Assembly (NCBI RefSeq): GCF_003337565.1
Contig: NZ_QPJL01000001.1
Location: 372,001-436,000, forward strand
Direction of reading: 5' to 3'
Length of the DNA stretch: 64,000 bases
From: Paracoccus lutimaris
GTDB taxonomy: Bacteria; Pseudomonadota; Alphaproteobacteria; Rhodobacterales; Rhodobacteraceae
A program made the translations under genes and the position numbers. Of the stretch, positions 35,311-44,378 are shown piece by piece (the stretch's first letter is position 1; every line of letters starts with the position of its first letter). The notes beneath the pieces were generated by a model. The model made no database searches. It saw only the letters and a list, made by a program, of their open reading frames with translations, and was not told where the DNA came from.

Positions 35311-36558
35311 CTAGTCCAGACGGATCGCGGCCAGGATCGGGCCGCTGGCGCGCTTGCCGCGGCTGTCCATTTCCTGCGCCAGAATGGCGTGGCGCGTGTC
35401 CGAGGGAAAGCTGCTAGCCCCCTTTTCGACCGTAGCGCCGGGCCGGATGGTCATGCGCAGCGGCACCCGCCCGTCCCATTCGGCGATGCGTTCGACCGCC
35501 AGCACGACATTGCGGTATTCGACCGATGTGCCGCGATTCTCGCCTGCCAGGATCTCGACCTTGCGGCTGGGTACATAGCGCACAAGGATGATCGCCACCC
35601 GCGACGGGATCGCCGCGCGCGGCGTCAGCTCGACGCGGTAGCTGTCATCCTGCCGGCTTGAGGTGACCATGACCTCGGTCGGGCGGGCGATCTGGGCCTG
35701 CAACAGCGCCATCAGCTCGGCCGGGCGCAGCGCAATCAGCGTGTCGGTGCCGCCGACGATGATCTGCGGCGTATAGATCGCGCGCTCGCCCGAGGCATGG
35801 GCATAGGCCTGTTGGCGTCGGGTGAATTCGGGCCGGGCGAACTCATCGGCCCAGCCCAGATAATCCCAGTAATCGACGTGCCAGGACAGGGCCAGGACGT
35901 CCTCGCGCGCCGCAAGATCGCCCAGCATGTCGTCAGCGGGCGGACAGGACGAACAGCCCTGCGAGGTGAACAGCTCGACCACCACCGGCGGATGGCCGAC
36001 CGGGCCGGGCATCATCTGGCGGCCCTGCGGCTGCGCCTCGGCAAAGGCTGCGACGCCGGCGCCAGCCGGATCCTCGGGCGGATAGGTTTCCGCCGCGACC
36101 GCGTCGCCGGCAACGCCCGGTGCGCCCTCGGGGGCCTCGATCAGGCCGACCGTGCCGTCATCCTCGACGCTCACGGCGGCTTCGGCGATCGAGGGGCTGG
36201 GCGCGACGCCGGGCAGGACGCCGGAAAGCGCGCCCGCACCTTTTTGCGAGCGCAGCAGGAACTCGGACAGGATGTCATCGACCGTCTCGACGACGGGTCC
36301 GGGGCGCCCGGCTTGCGGAGGGGCACGCCCGTCGACGACCGCGCCGCCGCCGCCGACCGTCGTGCCGAAGTTGCCTTCAGGCGCACCCGGACCACCCGGT
36401 CCGTCCGGACCACCCGGCCCGCCCCCCGGCGCTTCCTGCGCGACCGCGGCACCGCCGGCGGCCAGCGCAGCCACCCAGACGGCCAGCACGACACGTCGCA
36501 AGACAGACGCCAGGGGAATCCGACTCGCCTCGTTCATCGTGATCTGCATTGCCGTCAT
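35311..36558 (-). CDS. Secreted DUF1223 protein with long Gly/Pro-rich insert
   Basis: About 415 residues from the ATG at 36558; ATGs at 36549 and 36537 are alternatives and none has a convincing ribosome binding site. Signal sequence VVLAVWVAALAAGGAAVAQEA, then about 160 residues rich in Gly, Pro, Ala and Glu, then the DUF1223 thioredoxin-like domain with VVELFTSQGCSSCPPAD (CxxC) and LSWHVDYWDYLGW. Typical members are about 230-270 residues, so the insert is unusual. A redox or copper-related role is possible but unproven. It is divergent from acnA. Confidence 0.8.
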   Translation of the reverse strand: MTAMQITMNEASRIPLASVLRRVVLAVWVAALAAGGAAVAQEAPGGGPGGPDGPGGPGAPEGNFGTTVGGGGAVVDGRAPPQAGRPGPVVETVDDILSEFLLRSQKGAGALSGVLPGVAPSPSIAEAAVSVEDDGTVGLIEAPEGAPGVAGDAVAAETYPPEDPAGAGVAAFAEAQPQGRQMMPGPVGHPPVVVELFTSQGCSSCPPADDMLGDLAAREDVLALSWHVDYWDYLGWADEFARPEFTRRQQAYAHASGERAIYTPQIIVGGTDTLIALRPAELMALLQAQIARPTEVMVTSSRQDDSYRVELTPRAAIPSRVAIILVRYVPSRKVEILAGENRGTSVEYRNVVLAVERIAEWDGRVPLRMTIRPGATVEKGASSFPSDTRHAILAQEMDSRGKRASGPILAAIRLD

Positions 36559-36700
36559 GTCGTCCCGGGTCCCCGCGCCTTTCGATGCCCCCCAGCTAAA
36601 CCGTCGGCAGGGGGCACGACAAATCAATGCTTTGTTAGCAGCTATGCCCTATAAGGCGACCGTGACGGAAAACCCACATCTTGCACCTGCAGAAAAATTT

Positions 36701-36720
36701 TTGCATACCATTGCATACAA
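36701..36720. repeat. Tandem 10-bp direct repeat upstream of acnA
   Basis: TTGCATACCATTGCATACAA: two copies of TTGCATAC(C/A)A in direct tandem, one helical turn apart, 95-114 bp before the acnA ATG. Such spacing fits binding of a regulator on one face of the helix; TTGCAT may also serve as a -35. Confidence 0.5.
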
Positions 36721-36722
36721 CC

Positions 36723-36769
36723 CCTGCCAGACCCCTTGATCCAATGTCGGAAAAGGGGCACATGGCAGG
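36723..36769 (+). promoter_or_regulatory. Stem-loop in the acnA upstream leader
   Basis: Outer stem CCTGCCA / TGGCAGG (7 bp), inner stem CCCCTT / AAGGGG (6 bp), 2x4 internal loop and 15-nt apical loop. It lies 45 bp upstream of the ATG. No U-tract follows. It could be a leader regulatory structure if transcription starts upstream, for example near the TTGCATAC repeats. Confidence 0.45.
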
Positions 36770-36814
36770 CGACATCTCCATTCAGCCACCTTAGTCAAGG
36801 ATAGGGAGCCGAGC

Positions 36815-39586
36815 ATGCCCATCGAAACAGGAACCGATACCGCCAAGACGCGCCGCGAGCTGAAGGTCGGGGGACAATCCTACGCCTATTATTCGATCGA
36901 CGCCGCCACTCAGGCCGGCCTGGGCGATTTCTCGAAGCTGCCCGCCTCGCTCAAGGTCGTGCTGGAAAACCTGCTGCGCTTTGAGGATGGCGGCCGCACG
37001 GTCAGCGTGGACGACATCAAGGCCTTTGCCGAATGGGCGGAAAAAGGCGGTCAGAACCCGCGCGAGATCGCCTATCGCCCGGCCCGCGTGCTGATGCAGG
37101 ACTTTACCGGCGTTCCCGCCGTGGTGGACCTTGCCGCGATGCGCGACGGCATCAAGGCGCTTGGCGGCAACGCCCAGAAAATCAACCCGCTGAACCCGGT
37201 CGATCTGGTCATCGACCATTCGGTCATGATCGACGAATTCGGCACCCCCCGCGCCTTCCAGAAGAACGTCGAGCTGGAATATGAACGCAACATGGAGCGT
37301 TACACCTTCCTGAAATGGGGTCAGAACGCCTTCAACAACTTCCGCGTGGTGCCGCCCGGCACCGGCATCTGCCATCAGGTGAACCTGGAATATCTGGCGC
37401 AGACCGTCTGGACCGACAAGGACCAGAACGGCACCGAGGTCGCCTATCCCGACACGCTGGTCGGCACCGACAGCCACACCACCATGGTCAACGGCCTTGC
37501 CGTTCTGGGCTGGGGTGTCGGCGGCATCGAGGCCGAGGCCGCGATGCTGGGCCAGCCGATTTCCATGCTGATCCCCGAGGTCGTCGGCTTCAAGATCACC
37601 GGCGCGCTGCGCGAGGGCGTCACCGCCACCGACCTGGTGCTGAAGGTCGTGCAGATGCTGCGCAAGCACGGCGTCGTCGGCAAGTTCGTCGAGTTCTACG
37701 GCGAGGGCCTAGACCACATGCCGCTGGCCGACCGCGCCACCATCGCCAACATGGCCCCCGAATACGGCGCCACCTGCGGCTTCTTCCCGGTGGACGGCGA
37801 AACCCTGCGCTATCTGCGCCAGACCGGCCGCGAGGAATCGCGCATCGCCCTGGTCGAATCCTATGCCAAAGAGAACGGCTTCTGGCGCGGCGCCGATTAC
37901 GCGCCGGTCTATTCCTCGACGCTGGAACTGGATCAGGGTGATGTCGTCCCGGCGATCTCGGGTCCGAAACGCCCGCAGGACCATGTTGCGCTGACCGACT
38001 CGGCCTATGAGTTCCGCAAGTATATCTGCGACACCCGCAAGCTGCCCACGCCCGAGCGCAATGACACCCGCGCCTGGAACACCGATGGCGGCGCCCCTGC
38101 CCCCACCGACCTGCCCGGCCATCACGAAGGCTACAAATCCGGCGCCGTCGCGGGCGAGGATTACCAGCTGCATGACGGCTCGGTGGTGATCGCCTCGATC
38201 ACCTCGTGCACCAACACCTCGAACCCCTATGTGCTGATGGCGGCGGGCCTTGTTGCCCGCAAGGCGCGCGCGCTTGGCCTGACCCGCAAGCCCTGGGTCA
38301 AGACCTCGCTGGCCCCCGGCTCGCAGGTGGTCGAGGAATATCTGAAGGCCGCGAACCTTCAGGAGGATCTGGACGCGCTCGGCTTCAACCTCGTCGGTTT
38401 CGGCTGCACCACCTGCATCGGGAACTCCGGTCCCCTGCAGCCGGAAATCTCGAAATCGATCAACGAGAACGATCTGGTCGCGGTCTCGGTCCTGTCGGGC
38501 AACCGCAACTTCGAGGGCCGGATCTCGCCCGATGTGCGCGCCAACTATCTGGCTTCGCCGCCGCTGGTCGTGGCCTATGCCATCGCCGGCGACATGAATA
38601 TCGACCTGACCAGCGAACCCATTGGCACCGACAAGGACGGCAAGCCGGTCTTCCTGAAAGACATCTGGCCGACCTCTAAGGAAGTCGCCGATCTCGTGGA
38701 CACCATCGTCACGCGGGAAATGTTCCAGGCCAAATATGCCGACGTGTTCAAGGGCGACGAGCGCTGGCAGGCCGTCGAGGTCACCGACAGCGAAACCTAT
38801 GACTGGCCGGCCAGCTCGACCTATATCCAGAACCCGCCCTATTTCCGGGGCATGGGCAAGGACAAGGGCGCGATCCACAACATCCACGGCGCCCGCGTGC
38901 TGGCGCTTCTGGGTGACATGATCACCACCGACCACATCTCGCCGGCCGGCTCGTTCAAACCGACCACCCCCGCCGGCGTCTACCTGACCGAACGTCAGGT
39001 CGCGCCCAAGGACTTCAACAGCTACGGCTCGCGCCGCGGCAACCACGAAGTGATGATGCGCGGCACCTTCGCCAATATCCGCATCAAGAACGAGATGCTG
39101 GACGGCGTCGAGGGCGGCTATACCACCGGCCCGGACGGCAAGCAGACCTCGATCTACGACGCGGCCATGGCCTATCAGGAGGCGGGCGTGCCGCTGATCG
39201 TGGTGGGCGGCATCGAATACGGCGCCGGCTCCTCGCGCGACTGGGCGGCCAAGGGCACCAACCTTCTGGGCGTCAAGGCGGTGATCGCCGAGTCCTTCGA
39301 GCGTATCCACCGCTCGAACCTCGTCGGCATGGGCGTGATCCCGTTCGAGTTCACCGGCGGCGACAACCGCAAGACGCTGGGCCTGAAAGGCACCGAGGTG
39401 ATCTCGATCGACGGGCTCGAAGGCGACTTCAAGCCGCTGTCGCTGGTTCCGGCAACGATCAAATATGCCGATGGCTCGGAAAAGACGATCCAGCTCAAGG
39501 CCCGCGTCGATACCGAGGTCGAGATCGAATATCTCGAAAACGGCGGCGTGCTGCATTACGTGCTGCGCAATCTGGCAAAAGCCTGA
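36815..39586 (+). CDS. acnA: Aconitate hydratase A
   Basis: 923-residue monofunctional aconitase of the AcnA/IRP type. The 4Fe-4S ligands are C465 ([10 protein letters not shown]), C531 and C534 ([11 protein letters not shown]). Other signatures are [30 protein letters not shown] and the swivel domain [17 protein letters not shown]. It interconverts citrate and isocitrate in the TCA cycle. AGGGAG precedes the ATG. The long divergent gap (256 bp) from the DUF1223 gene holds a direct repeat and leader stem-loop; a strong terminator follows. Confidence 0.96.
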   Translation: MPIETGTDTAKTRRELKVGGQSYAYYSIDAATQAGLGDFSKLPASLKVVLENLLRFEDGGRTVSVDDIKAFAEWAEKGGQNPREIAYRPARVLMQDFTGVPAVVDLAAMRDGIKALGGNAQKINPLNPVDLVIDHSVMIDEFGTPRAFQKNVELEYERNMERYTFLKWGQNAFNNFRVVPPGTGICHQVNLEYLAQTVWTDKDQNGTEVAYPDTLVGTDSHTTMVNGLAVLGWGVGGIEAEAAMLGQPISMLIPEVVGFKITGALREGVTATDLVLKVVQMLRKHGVVGKFVEFYGEGLDHMPLADRATIANMAPEYGATCGFFPVDGETLRYLRQTGREESRIALVESYAKENGFWRGADYAPVYSSTLELDQGDVVPAISGPKRPQDHVALTDSAYEFRKYICDTRKLPTPERNDTRAWNTDGGAPAPTDLPGHHEGYKSGAVAGEDYQLHDGSVVIASITSCTNTSNPYVLMAAGLVARKARALGLTRKPWVKTSLAPGSQVVEEYLKAANLQEDLDALGFNLVGFGCTTCIGNSGPLQPEISKSINENDLVAVSVLSGNRNFEGRISPDVRANYLASPPLVVAYAIAGDMNIDLTSEPIGTDKDGKPVFLKDIWPTSKEVADLVDTIVTREMFQAKYADVFKGDERWQAVEVTDSETYDWPASSTYIQNPPYFRGMGKDKGAIHNIHGARVLALLGDMITTDHISPAGSFKPTTPAGVYLTERQVAPKDFNSYGSRRGNHEVMMRGTFANIRIKNEMLDGVEGGYTTGPDGKQTSIYDAAMAYQEAGVPLIVVGGIEYGAGSSRDWAAKGTNLLGVKAVIAESFERIHRSNLVGMGVIPFEFTGGDNRKTLGLKGTEVISIDGLEGDFKPLSLVPATIKYADGSEKTIQLKARVDTEVEIEYLENGGVLHYVLRNLAKA

Positions 39587-39606
39587 TCCGCAGCAGCGAA
39601 ACGACC

Positions 39607-39635
39607 AAGGCCCCGGAGCGATCCGGGGCCTTTTT
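39607..39635 (+). terminator. Rho-independent terminator of acnA
   Basis: Stem GGCCCCGGA / TCCGGGGCC with a GCGA tetraloop, followed by TTTTT, 22 bp after the acnA stop. It sits between convergent genes. Confidence 0.92.
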
Positions 39636-39655
39636 CATGACCGCACCTGCAAGCG

Positions 39656-40270
39656 TTATTCCTCGGCGCAATACCACATGGTCCCGCCCGCCGCCGCGGT
39701 GCCGATGACCAGCGCCCCCACGGCCACGGGCGAGGCCGCAACCCCCGCCGCAGCCGTGCCCGCCACCTCCAGCGTGCCGACCATCTGCCCCGAGGTCGCC
39801 GCCAGAATCGCCGCCCCCGGCCGCTGCGTCACCGCGTCATAGCCGGCAATCGCCAGCGAATTGGCGCTGCGGAAGGTGGCAGCGCGGGCACCGTTCACCC
39901 GCTCGCAAAAGGTCTTGCGGCACAGCGCATTGCCTTTGCGCGCCCCGATCCGGGCACCGATATAGGTGTCATTGGCCTTGTCCCAGAGCAGACAATAGCT
40001 GCCGTCATCCGTCATCTCGTTGCGGCGCAGGATCTCGCGCAAGGTGACATAACCCGGGCAGCTGATCCGCCCCCAGCCCGAAAAATTCTTCTCAAGCCGC
40101 CCGACATTCTCGCGAAATTCGGCATCGCGGACATAGTTGATCTCGGTCGGCTCACCGGCAATCGAGGTGCCGCAGGTCCAGAGCCGCTCGTCCTTCGCGG
40201 GCGCCGCCTCATCGGCCAGCACCGCGCCAGACGCCAACATCATCACCATCACCGCCAGACCAATCCGCAT
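39656..40270 (-). CDS. Secreted protein of unknown function
   Basis: 204 residues from the ATG at 40270 with GAGGA 6 bp upstream. N-terminal signal peptide (MRIGLAVMVMMLASGAVLA/D), then a soluble Cys-containing domain (LWTCGTSIAGEP, RISCPGYVTL, SYCLLWDKANDTYIGARIG, ALCRKTFCERVN) and a Gly/Ala-rich hydrophobic stretch near the C-terminus, ending MWYCAEE. The six or seven cysteines suggest disulfides in the periplasm. Related proteins with a YCLLWD-type motif occur in Rhodobacterales as uncharacterised families; I cannot name a function. Confidence 0.65.
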   Translation of the reverse strand: MRIGLAVMVMMLASGAVLADEAAPAKDERLWTCGTSIAGEPTEINYVRDAEFRENVGRLEKNFSGWGRISCPGYVTLREILRRNEMTDDGSYCLLWDKANDTYIGARIGARKGNALCRKTFCERVNGARAATFRSANSLAIAGYDAVTQRPGAAILAATSGQMVGTLEVAGTAAAGVAASPVAVGALVIGTAAAGGTMWYCAEE

Positions 40271-40382
40271 GCCATTCCTCGCAAGTCCAGAATCGCCGCC
40301 ATGAATCCGCGAAGGCCGCCGCGCTTGCAACCTGGCCGCGCGCAAGCTCCGCCCATTGTGACCGGCGGGGCACGGCCCGGCC

Positions 40383-40406
40383 CTTCTTCTTCATCCAAAT
40401 ATCCAT
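40383..40406. repeat. Dispersed intergenic repeat, copy 1
   Basis: CTTCTTCTTCA followed by two bases and CAAATATCCAT. The same 24-bp unit recurs at 45163-45186 with only a TC/CT swap in the middle. It lies between the rpsD terminator and the start of the secreted unknown. Confidence 0.55.
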
Positions 40407-40426
40407 AAAGACCGCGCCAGAACGAC

Positions 40427-40451
40427 AAAGGCCGCCCCCGAAGGAGCGGCC
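40427..40451 (-). terminator. Terminator of rpsD
   Basis: On the minus strand GGCCGC / GCGGCC arms with additional inner CC/GG pairs and TTTGT following, 26 bp after the rpsD stop. Confidence 0.8.
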
Positions 40452-40476
40452 CCGCAATCCGTACGATCCGAAAGGA

Positions 40477-41097
40477 TCAGTTCTTGGCGTAGAATTCGAC
40501 GACCAGGTTCGGCTCCATCTGCACGGCATAGGGAACATCGCCCAGGGCCGGGGTGCGCACGAAGGTCGCGGTCATCTTGTTGTGGTCGACTTCCAGGTAG
40601 TCCGGGACGTCACGCTCGGCCAGGCCCACCGATTCCAGCACGATGGCCAGCTGGCGCGAACGCTCGCGGATCGAGATGACGTCGCCTTCCTTGACGCGAT
40701 ACGAGGCGATGTTCACGCGCTTGCCGTTCACTTCGACATGGCCGTGGTTCACGAACTGGCGCGCGGCAAAAATGGTCGGAACGAACTTGGCGCGATAGAT
40801 AACGGCGTCCAGGCGGCGCTCAAGCAGACCAACCAGGTTCTCACCGGTATCGCCCTTGACGCGCTCGGCCTCGGCATAGATGCGGCGGAACTGTTTTTCG
40901 GTCAGGTCGCCATAATAGCCCTTGAGCTTCTGCTTGGCGCGCAGCTGGGTGCCGAAATCCGACAGCTTGTTCTTGCGGCGCTGGCCGTGCTGGCCGGGGC
41001 CGTATTCGCGGCGGTTCACCGGGGATTTGGCGCGGCCCCAGATGTTCTCGCCCATGCGGCGGTCGATTTTGTACTTGGCAGCGGTGCGTTTGGTCAT
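40477..41097 (-). CDS. rpsD: 30S ribosomal protein S4
   Basis: 206 residues, the standard S4 length, from the ATG at 41097 with AAGGAG upstream. S4 signatures: [40 protein letters not shown], and the S4 RNA-binding domain [32 protein letters not shown]. It binds 16S rRNA early in assembly of the small subunit. It is transcribed alone, with its own sigma-70 promoter and terminator. Confidence 0.97.
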   Translation of the reverse strand: MTKRTAAKYKIDRRMGENIWGRAKSPVNRREYGPGQHGQRRKNKLSDFGTQLRAKQKLKGYYGDLTEKQFRRIYAEAERVKGDTGENLVGLLERRLDAVIYRAKFVPTIFAARQFVNHGHVEVNGKRVNIASYRVKEGDVISIRERSRQLAIVLESVGLAERDVPDYLEVDHNKMTATFVRTPALGDVPYAVQMEPNLVVEFYAKN

Positions 41098-41199
41098 CGC
41101 TGATCTCCTTCTTGTGTTATCGTCTCGAAGGGCGTTGTCCTTTGGCAAAAGCCCGACAGGATTCCCCTTGCGGGGTCCACCAACACCAATGAAGCGGCG

Positions 41200-41227
41200 C
41201 TTATAGCCGCGATCGGGGCAGAGTCAA
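41200..41227 (-). promoter_or_regulatory. Promoter of rpsD
   Basis: Minus-strand -35 TTGACT (41222-41227), 16-bp spacer and -10 TATAAG (41200-41205), about 100 bp upstream of the ATG. This leaves a leader of about 95 nt. A CCCC/GGGG hairpin within it may matter for S4 feedback control, which is inference. Confidence 0.65.
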
Positions 41228-41295
41228 GCACCCGCAGGGCTTGAGCATGACCCGGCATCTTCCTATGTGAAGGACAGCGAACAGGAAAGACCCCG

Positions 41296-41670
41296 ATGTT
41301 TTCGATCCCCGGCAAATCCCCCGTGACCATCACCCCCTCGGCCGAGCGCCAGATCGCCCGGCTGATGGCGGCGAAATCCGCGCAAGGGCTGCGCATCGGC
41401 CTGAAAAAGGGCGGCTGTGCGGGCATGGAATACACGATGGAACTGGCGGACAGCGCCCAGCCCGGCGACGAGGTCGTCGAACAGGGCGAGGCGCGGGTGC
41501 TGATCGCCCCCACCGCGCAGATGTTCATCTTTGGGACCGAGATCGACTATGAAACCGGCGTTCTGGAATCCGGCTTCAAGTTCCGCAATCCGAATGTGAC
41601 CGACAGCTGCGGCTGCGGCGAATCCGTCAGCTTCGCCCCCCTTGAGGGCGCGCGCACCGCGCAAAGCTAA
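41296..41670 (+). CDS. A-type iron-sulfur cluster carrier (IscA/SufA/ErpA-like)
   Basis: 124 residues. HesB/IscA fold with the three conserved cysteines in LKKGGCAGMEYTM and TDSCGCGESVSF. VTITPSAERQIARLM is the typical start of the domain. It transfers Fe-S clusters to apoproteins. It is not in a suf or isc operon here; it stands upstream of tpiA and is preceded by rpsD on the other strand, so which A-type carrier it is remains open. Confidence 0.9.
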   Translation: MFSIPGKSPVTITPSAERQIARLMAAKSAQGLRIGLKKGGCAGMEYTMELADSAQPGDEVVEQGEARVLIAPTAQMFIFGTEIDYETGVLESGFKFRNPNVTDSCGCGESVSFAPLEGARTAQS

Positions 41671-41759
41671 AGGCTTTTTCGCGCGGGCCGCCACAGCGGC
41701 CTTGATCGCCCCCGCCCCACGTCCTAAGCCATCCCCGACCAAACCAATGGGAGGGACAG

Positions 41760-42503
41760 ATGGCCCCGCGCAAGCTTGCCGCCGGCAATTGGAAGATGAA
41801 CGGAACCCAGGCCGCGCTGGCGGAAATCGACCAGCTTCTGGCCGCGCTGCCCGCGCCGGGCTGCGACGTGCTGATCTGCCCGCCCGCGACGCTGATCCAT
41901 AGCATGGCCGCGCGCGCAAAAACCGCCATCGCGGTCGGCGGCCAGGACTGCCATGCCAAACCCTCGGGCGCGCATACCGGCGACATCGCCGCCGCACAGC
42001 TTAAAGATGCGGGCGCCAGCCACGTCATCCTCGGCCATTCCGAACGCCGCACCGACCACCATGAGACCGACGCCCAGGTTCAAGCGAAGGCGCAGGCCGC
42101 GCATGCGGCCGGCCTGATCGCCGTCATCTGCATCGGCGAGACCGAGGCGCAGCGCGATGCCGGCCAGACGCTGGACCTGATCGCCAGCCAGCTTGCCGGT
42201 TCGGTCCCCGAGGGCGCGACGGCCCAGAACACCGTCATCGCCTATGAGCCGGTCTGGGCCATCGGCACCGGCCGCACCCCCACCAATGACCAGATCGCCG
42301 AGGTCCACGCCCTAATGCGCGACCGCCTCGCCGCCCGCTTTGGCGACGGCGCAGATATGGCACTGCTGTATGGCGGCTCGGTCAAGCCGGGCAATGCGGC
42401 GGAAATCTTTGCCATCCCGCATGTGAACGGCGCGCTGGTCGGCGGCGCCAGCCTCAAGGCCGCCGATTTCGGCCCCATCGTCGCGGCGCTTTCCGCCGCC
42501 TGA
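41760..42503 (+). CDS. tpiA: Triosephosphate isomerase
   Basis: 247 residues. Active-site Lys in AAGNWKMNG (K12), His in ILGHSERR, Glu in [14 protein letters not shown] and the phosphate-gripping LYGGSVKP ... GALVGGASL. It interconverts dihydroxyacetone phosphate and glyceraldehyde 3-phosphate. GGGAGG precedes the ATG. A perfect inverted repeat follows 26 bp downstream. Confidence 0.97.
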   Translation: MAPRKLAAGNWKMNGTQAALAEIDQLLAALPAPGCDVLICPPATLIHSMAARAKTAIAVGGQDCHAKPSGAHTGDIAAAQLKDAGASHVILGHSERRTDHHETDAQVQAKAQAAHAAGLIAVICIGETEAQRDAGQTLDLIASQLAGSVPEGATAQNTVIAYEPVWAIGTGRTPTNDQIAEVHALMRDRLAARFGDGADMALLYGGSVKPGNAAEIFAIPHVNGALVGGASLKAADFGPIVAALSAA

Positions 42504-42528
42504 GGCAAAAATCGCGATCAAAAAGAAC

Positions 42529-42562
42529 GTCATTCCATCCGGCGCCCGCAGGATGGAATGAC
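42529..42562. repeat. Perfect 12-bp inverted repeat between tpiA and metN
   Basis: GTCATTCCATCC / GGATGGAATGAC with a 10-nt spacer. There is no U-tract. It lies 26 bp after the tpiA stop and 81 bp before the metN ATG, so it may end the tpiA transcript, act as a leader structure for metNIQ or bind a protein. Confidence 0.6.
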
Positions 42563-42643
42563 ATCGTGGATCTGCGTCCTTCGCGCCCCTTGCAAAGCCC
42601 GGGGCAGCCGCGCATAGCTCGCGCGAAATTTCAGGACGGGACC

Positions 42644-43693
42644 ATGGCAGAGCCGGCAATCTCATTTCAGGACGTGACACGCCGCTATCCGCAAAAGGCG
42701 GCGGCAGGCGATGTGGTCGCGTTGCAGGACATCTGGCTGGACGTGCCGCAAGGCGCGGTGACCGGCATCATCGGCCGTTCCGGCGCTGGCAAATCGACGC
42801 TTCTGCGCATGGTGAACGGGCTTGAGCGCCCCTCCTCGGGCAAGGTCATCGTGAACGGCCATGACGTCGGCGCGGCATCGGATGCGAGCCTGCGCGCCAT
42901 CCGGCGCGAGGTCGGGATGATTTTCCAGCATTTCAACCTGCTCGCCTCGCGCACCGTGGCCGAAAACATCGCCCTGCCGCTGGAAATCGCCAGCGAGGAC
43001 CCTGCCCGCATCCCCGCCCGCGTGGGCGAATTGATCGAGCGGGTCGGCCTGACCGCGCAGGCAAGCCGCTATCCGGCGGAACTCTCGGGCGGGCAGAAAC
43101 AGCGCGTGGGCATCGCTCGGGCCCTGGCGACCGCACCGCGCGTCCTCTTGTCGGACGAGGCCACCTCGGCCCTTGACCCCGACACCACCCGGCAGGTCCT
43201 TGAGCTATTGCAAAGCATCAACCGCGAACTTGGCCTGACCATCCTGCTGATCACCCATGAAATGGGCGTGGTGCGCGACATCTGCAGCCATGTCGCGGTG
43301 ATCGAGGCCGGCCGCATCGTCGAGGCGGGCGAAACCTATTCGGTCTTTTCCCGCCCCGGCCACGCCACCACCCGCTCGTTCCTGCAAGGCGTCACCGGCG
43401 TCGCGGTGCCGCATTTCGTCGCAGGCCAGCTGCGCGACACCCCGCAGGACGCATCGGCCGAGGCGGTCGTGCAGGTCACCTTCACCGGCCGTCACGCCAC
43501 CGACCCGATGCTGGCGCGCCTGACCGCCGAACGCGGCGTCAGCGTCAACATCCTTGCCGGCGCCATCGAGGAAATCGGTGACAAACCCTTTGGCAGCCTG
43601 ATCGTCGGCCTGCCCTCGGGCCGGCTGGACGAGTCGCGCCGTTTCCTTGAAGAACACGGGCTTATGACCGAGGTGCTTGGCTATGTCGGCTAA
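42644..43693 (+). CDS. metN: Methionine ABC transporter ATP-binding protein
   Basis: 349 residues from the ATG at 42644 (AGGACGGG upstream). ATPase domain: Walker A GRSGAGKST, Q-loop FQHFNLL, signature LSGGQKQR, Walker B VLLSDEATSALDP, and ITHEMGVV. The C-terminal NIL domain (about 265-345; VQVTFTGRHATDPMLARLTAERGVSVNILAG) senses methionine and inhibits transport allosterically in known MetN proteins. It overlaps metI by 11 bp. Confidence 0.93.
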   Translation: MAEPAISFQDVTRRYPQKAAAGDVVALQDIWLDVPQGAVTGIIGRSGAGKSTLLRMVNGLERPSSGKVIVNGHDVGAASDASLRAIRREVGMIFQHFNLLASRTVAENIALPLEIASEDPARIPARVGELIERVGLTAQASRYPAELSGGQKQRVGIARALATAPRVLLSDEATSALDPDTTRQVLELLQSINRELGLTILLITHEMGVVRDICSHVAVIEAGRIVEAGETYSVFSRPGHATTRSFLQGVTGVAVPHFVAGQLRDTPQDASAEAVVQVTFTGRHATDPMLARLTAERGVSVNILAGAIEEIGDKPFGSLIVGLPSGRLDESRRFLEEHGLMTEVLGYVG

Positions 43694-44357
43694 CCTGATC
43701 CCGATCCTGTGGGAATCGACCCTGCAGACGCTTTACATGGTGGCGCTCTCGACGCTTCTGGGCACGCTGATCGGCGCGCCGCTGGGCATCTTTCTGGCCA
43801 CCTCGCGCCGGGGTGAATTGCTCTCCTCCCCGGTCCTGAACACCGTGCTGGGCCTTGCGGTCAATGCCGCGCGCTCGACCCCCTTCATCATTCTCGTGGT
43901 GGCGATCATTCCGCTGACGCGGCTGATCGCCGGCACCTCGATCGGCACCACCGCCGCCATCGTGCCCCTGACCATCGCCTCGGCCCCCTTCATCGCCCGC
44001 CTGATCGAAACCGCCATCCGCGAGGTCGATGCCGGCCTGATCGAGGCCGCCCGCGCCATGGGTGCCGCCCCGTTCCAGATCGTGCGCAAGGTCCTGATCC
44101 CCGAGGCCATGCCCGGCATCATCCTTGGCCTGACGCTCGCCGTGGTCAGCCTGATCGGCTATTCGGCCATGGTCGGTGCGGTCGGCGGCGGCGGCCTGGG
44201 CGATCTTGGCATCCGCTACGGCTATCAGCGCTTCATGCCCGAGGTGATGCTGGCCGTGGTCGTCATCCTGATCCTGCTGGTGCAGGCGGTCCAAAGCTGC
44301 GGCGAATGGATTGCCTCCCGCTTTGACAAACGCGCGCCCCGCAACCGGGGCCGGTAA
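43683..44357 (+). CDS. metI: Methionine ABC transporter permease
   Basis: 224 residues from the ATG at 43683, inside the end of metN, with GAGG upstream. Five hydrophobic helices and the start LIPILWESTLQTLYMVALSTLLGTLIGAPLG; EAA loop region LIEAARAMGAAPFQIVRKVLIPEAMPGI. It forms a homodimeric channel with MetN and MetQ and imports D- and L-methionine. Confidence 0.93.
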   Translation: MSANLIPILWESTLQTLYMVALSTLLGTLIGAPLGIFLATSRRGELLSSPVLNTVLGLAVNAARSTPFIILVVAIIPLTRLIAGTSIGTTAAIVPLTIASAPFIARLIETAIREVDAGLIEAARAMGAAPFQIVRKVLIPEAMPGIILGLTLAVVSLIGYSAMVGAVGGGGLGDLGIRYGYQRFMPEVMLAVVVILILLVQAVQSCGEWIASRFDKRAPRNRGR

Positions 44358-44378
44358 GTAAGCATGAAAGGACAAAAC

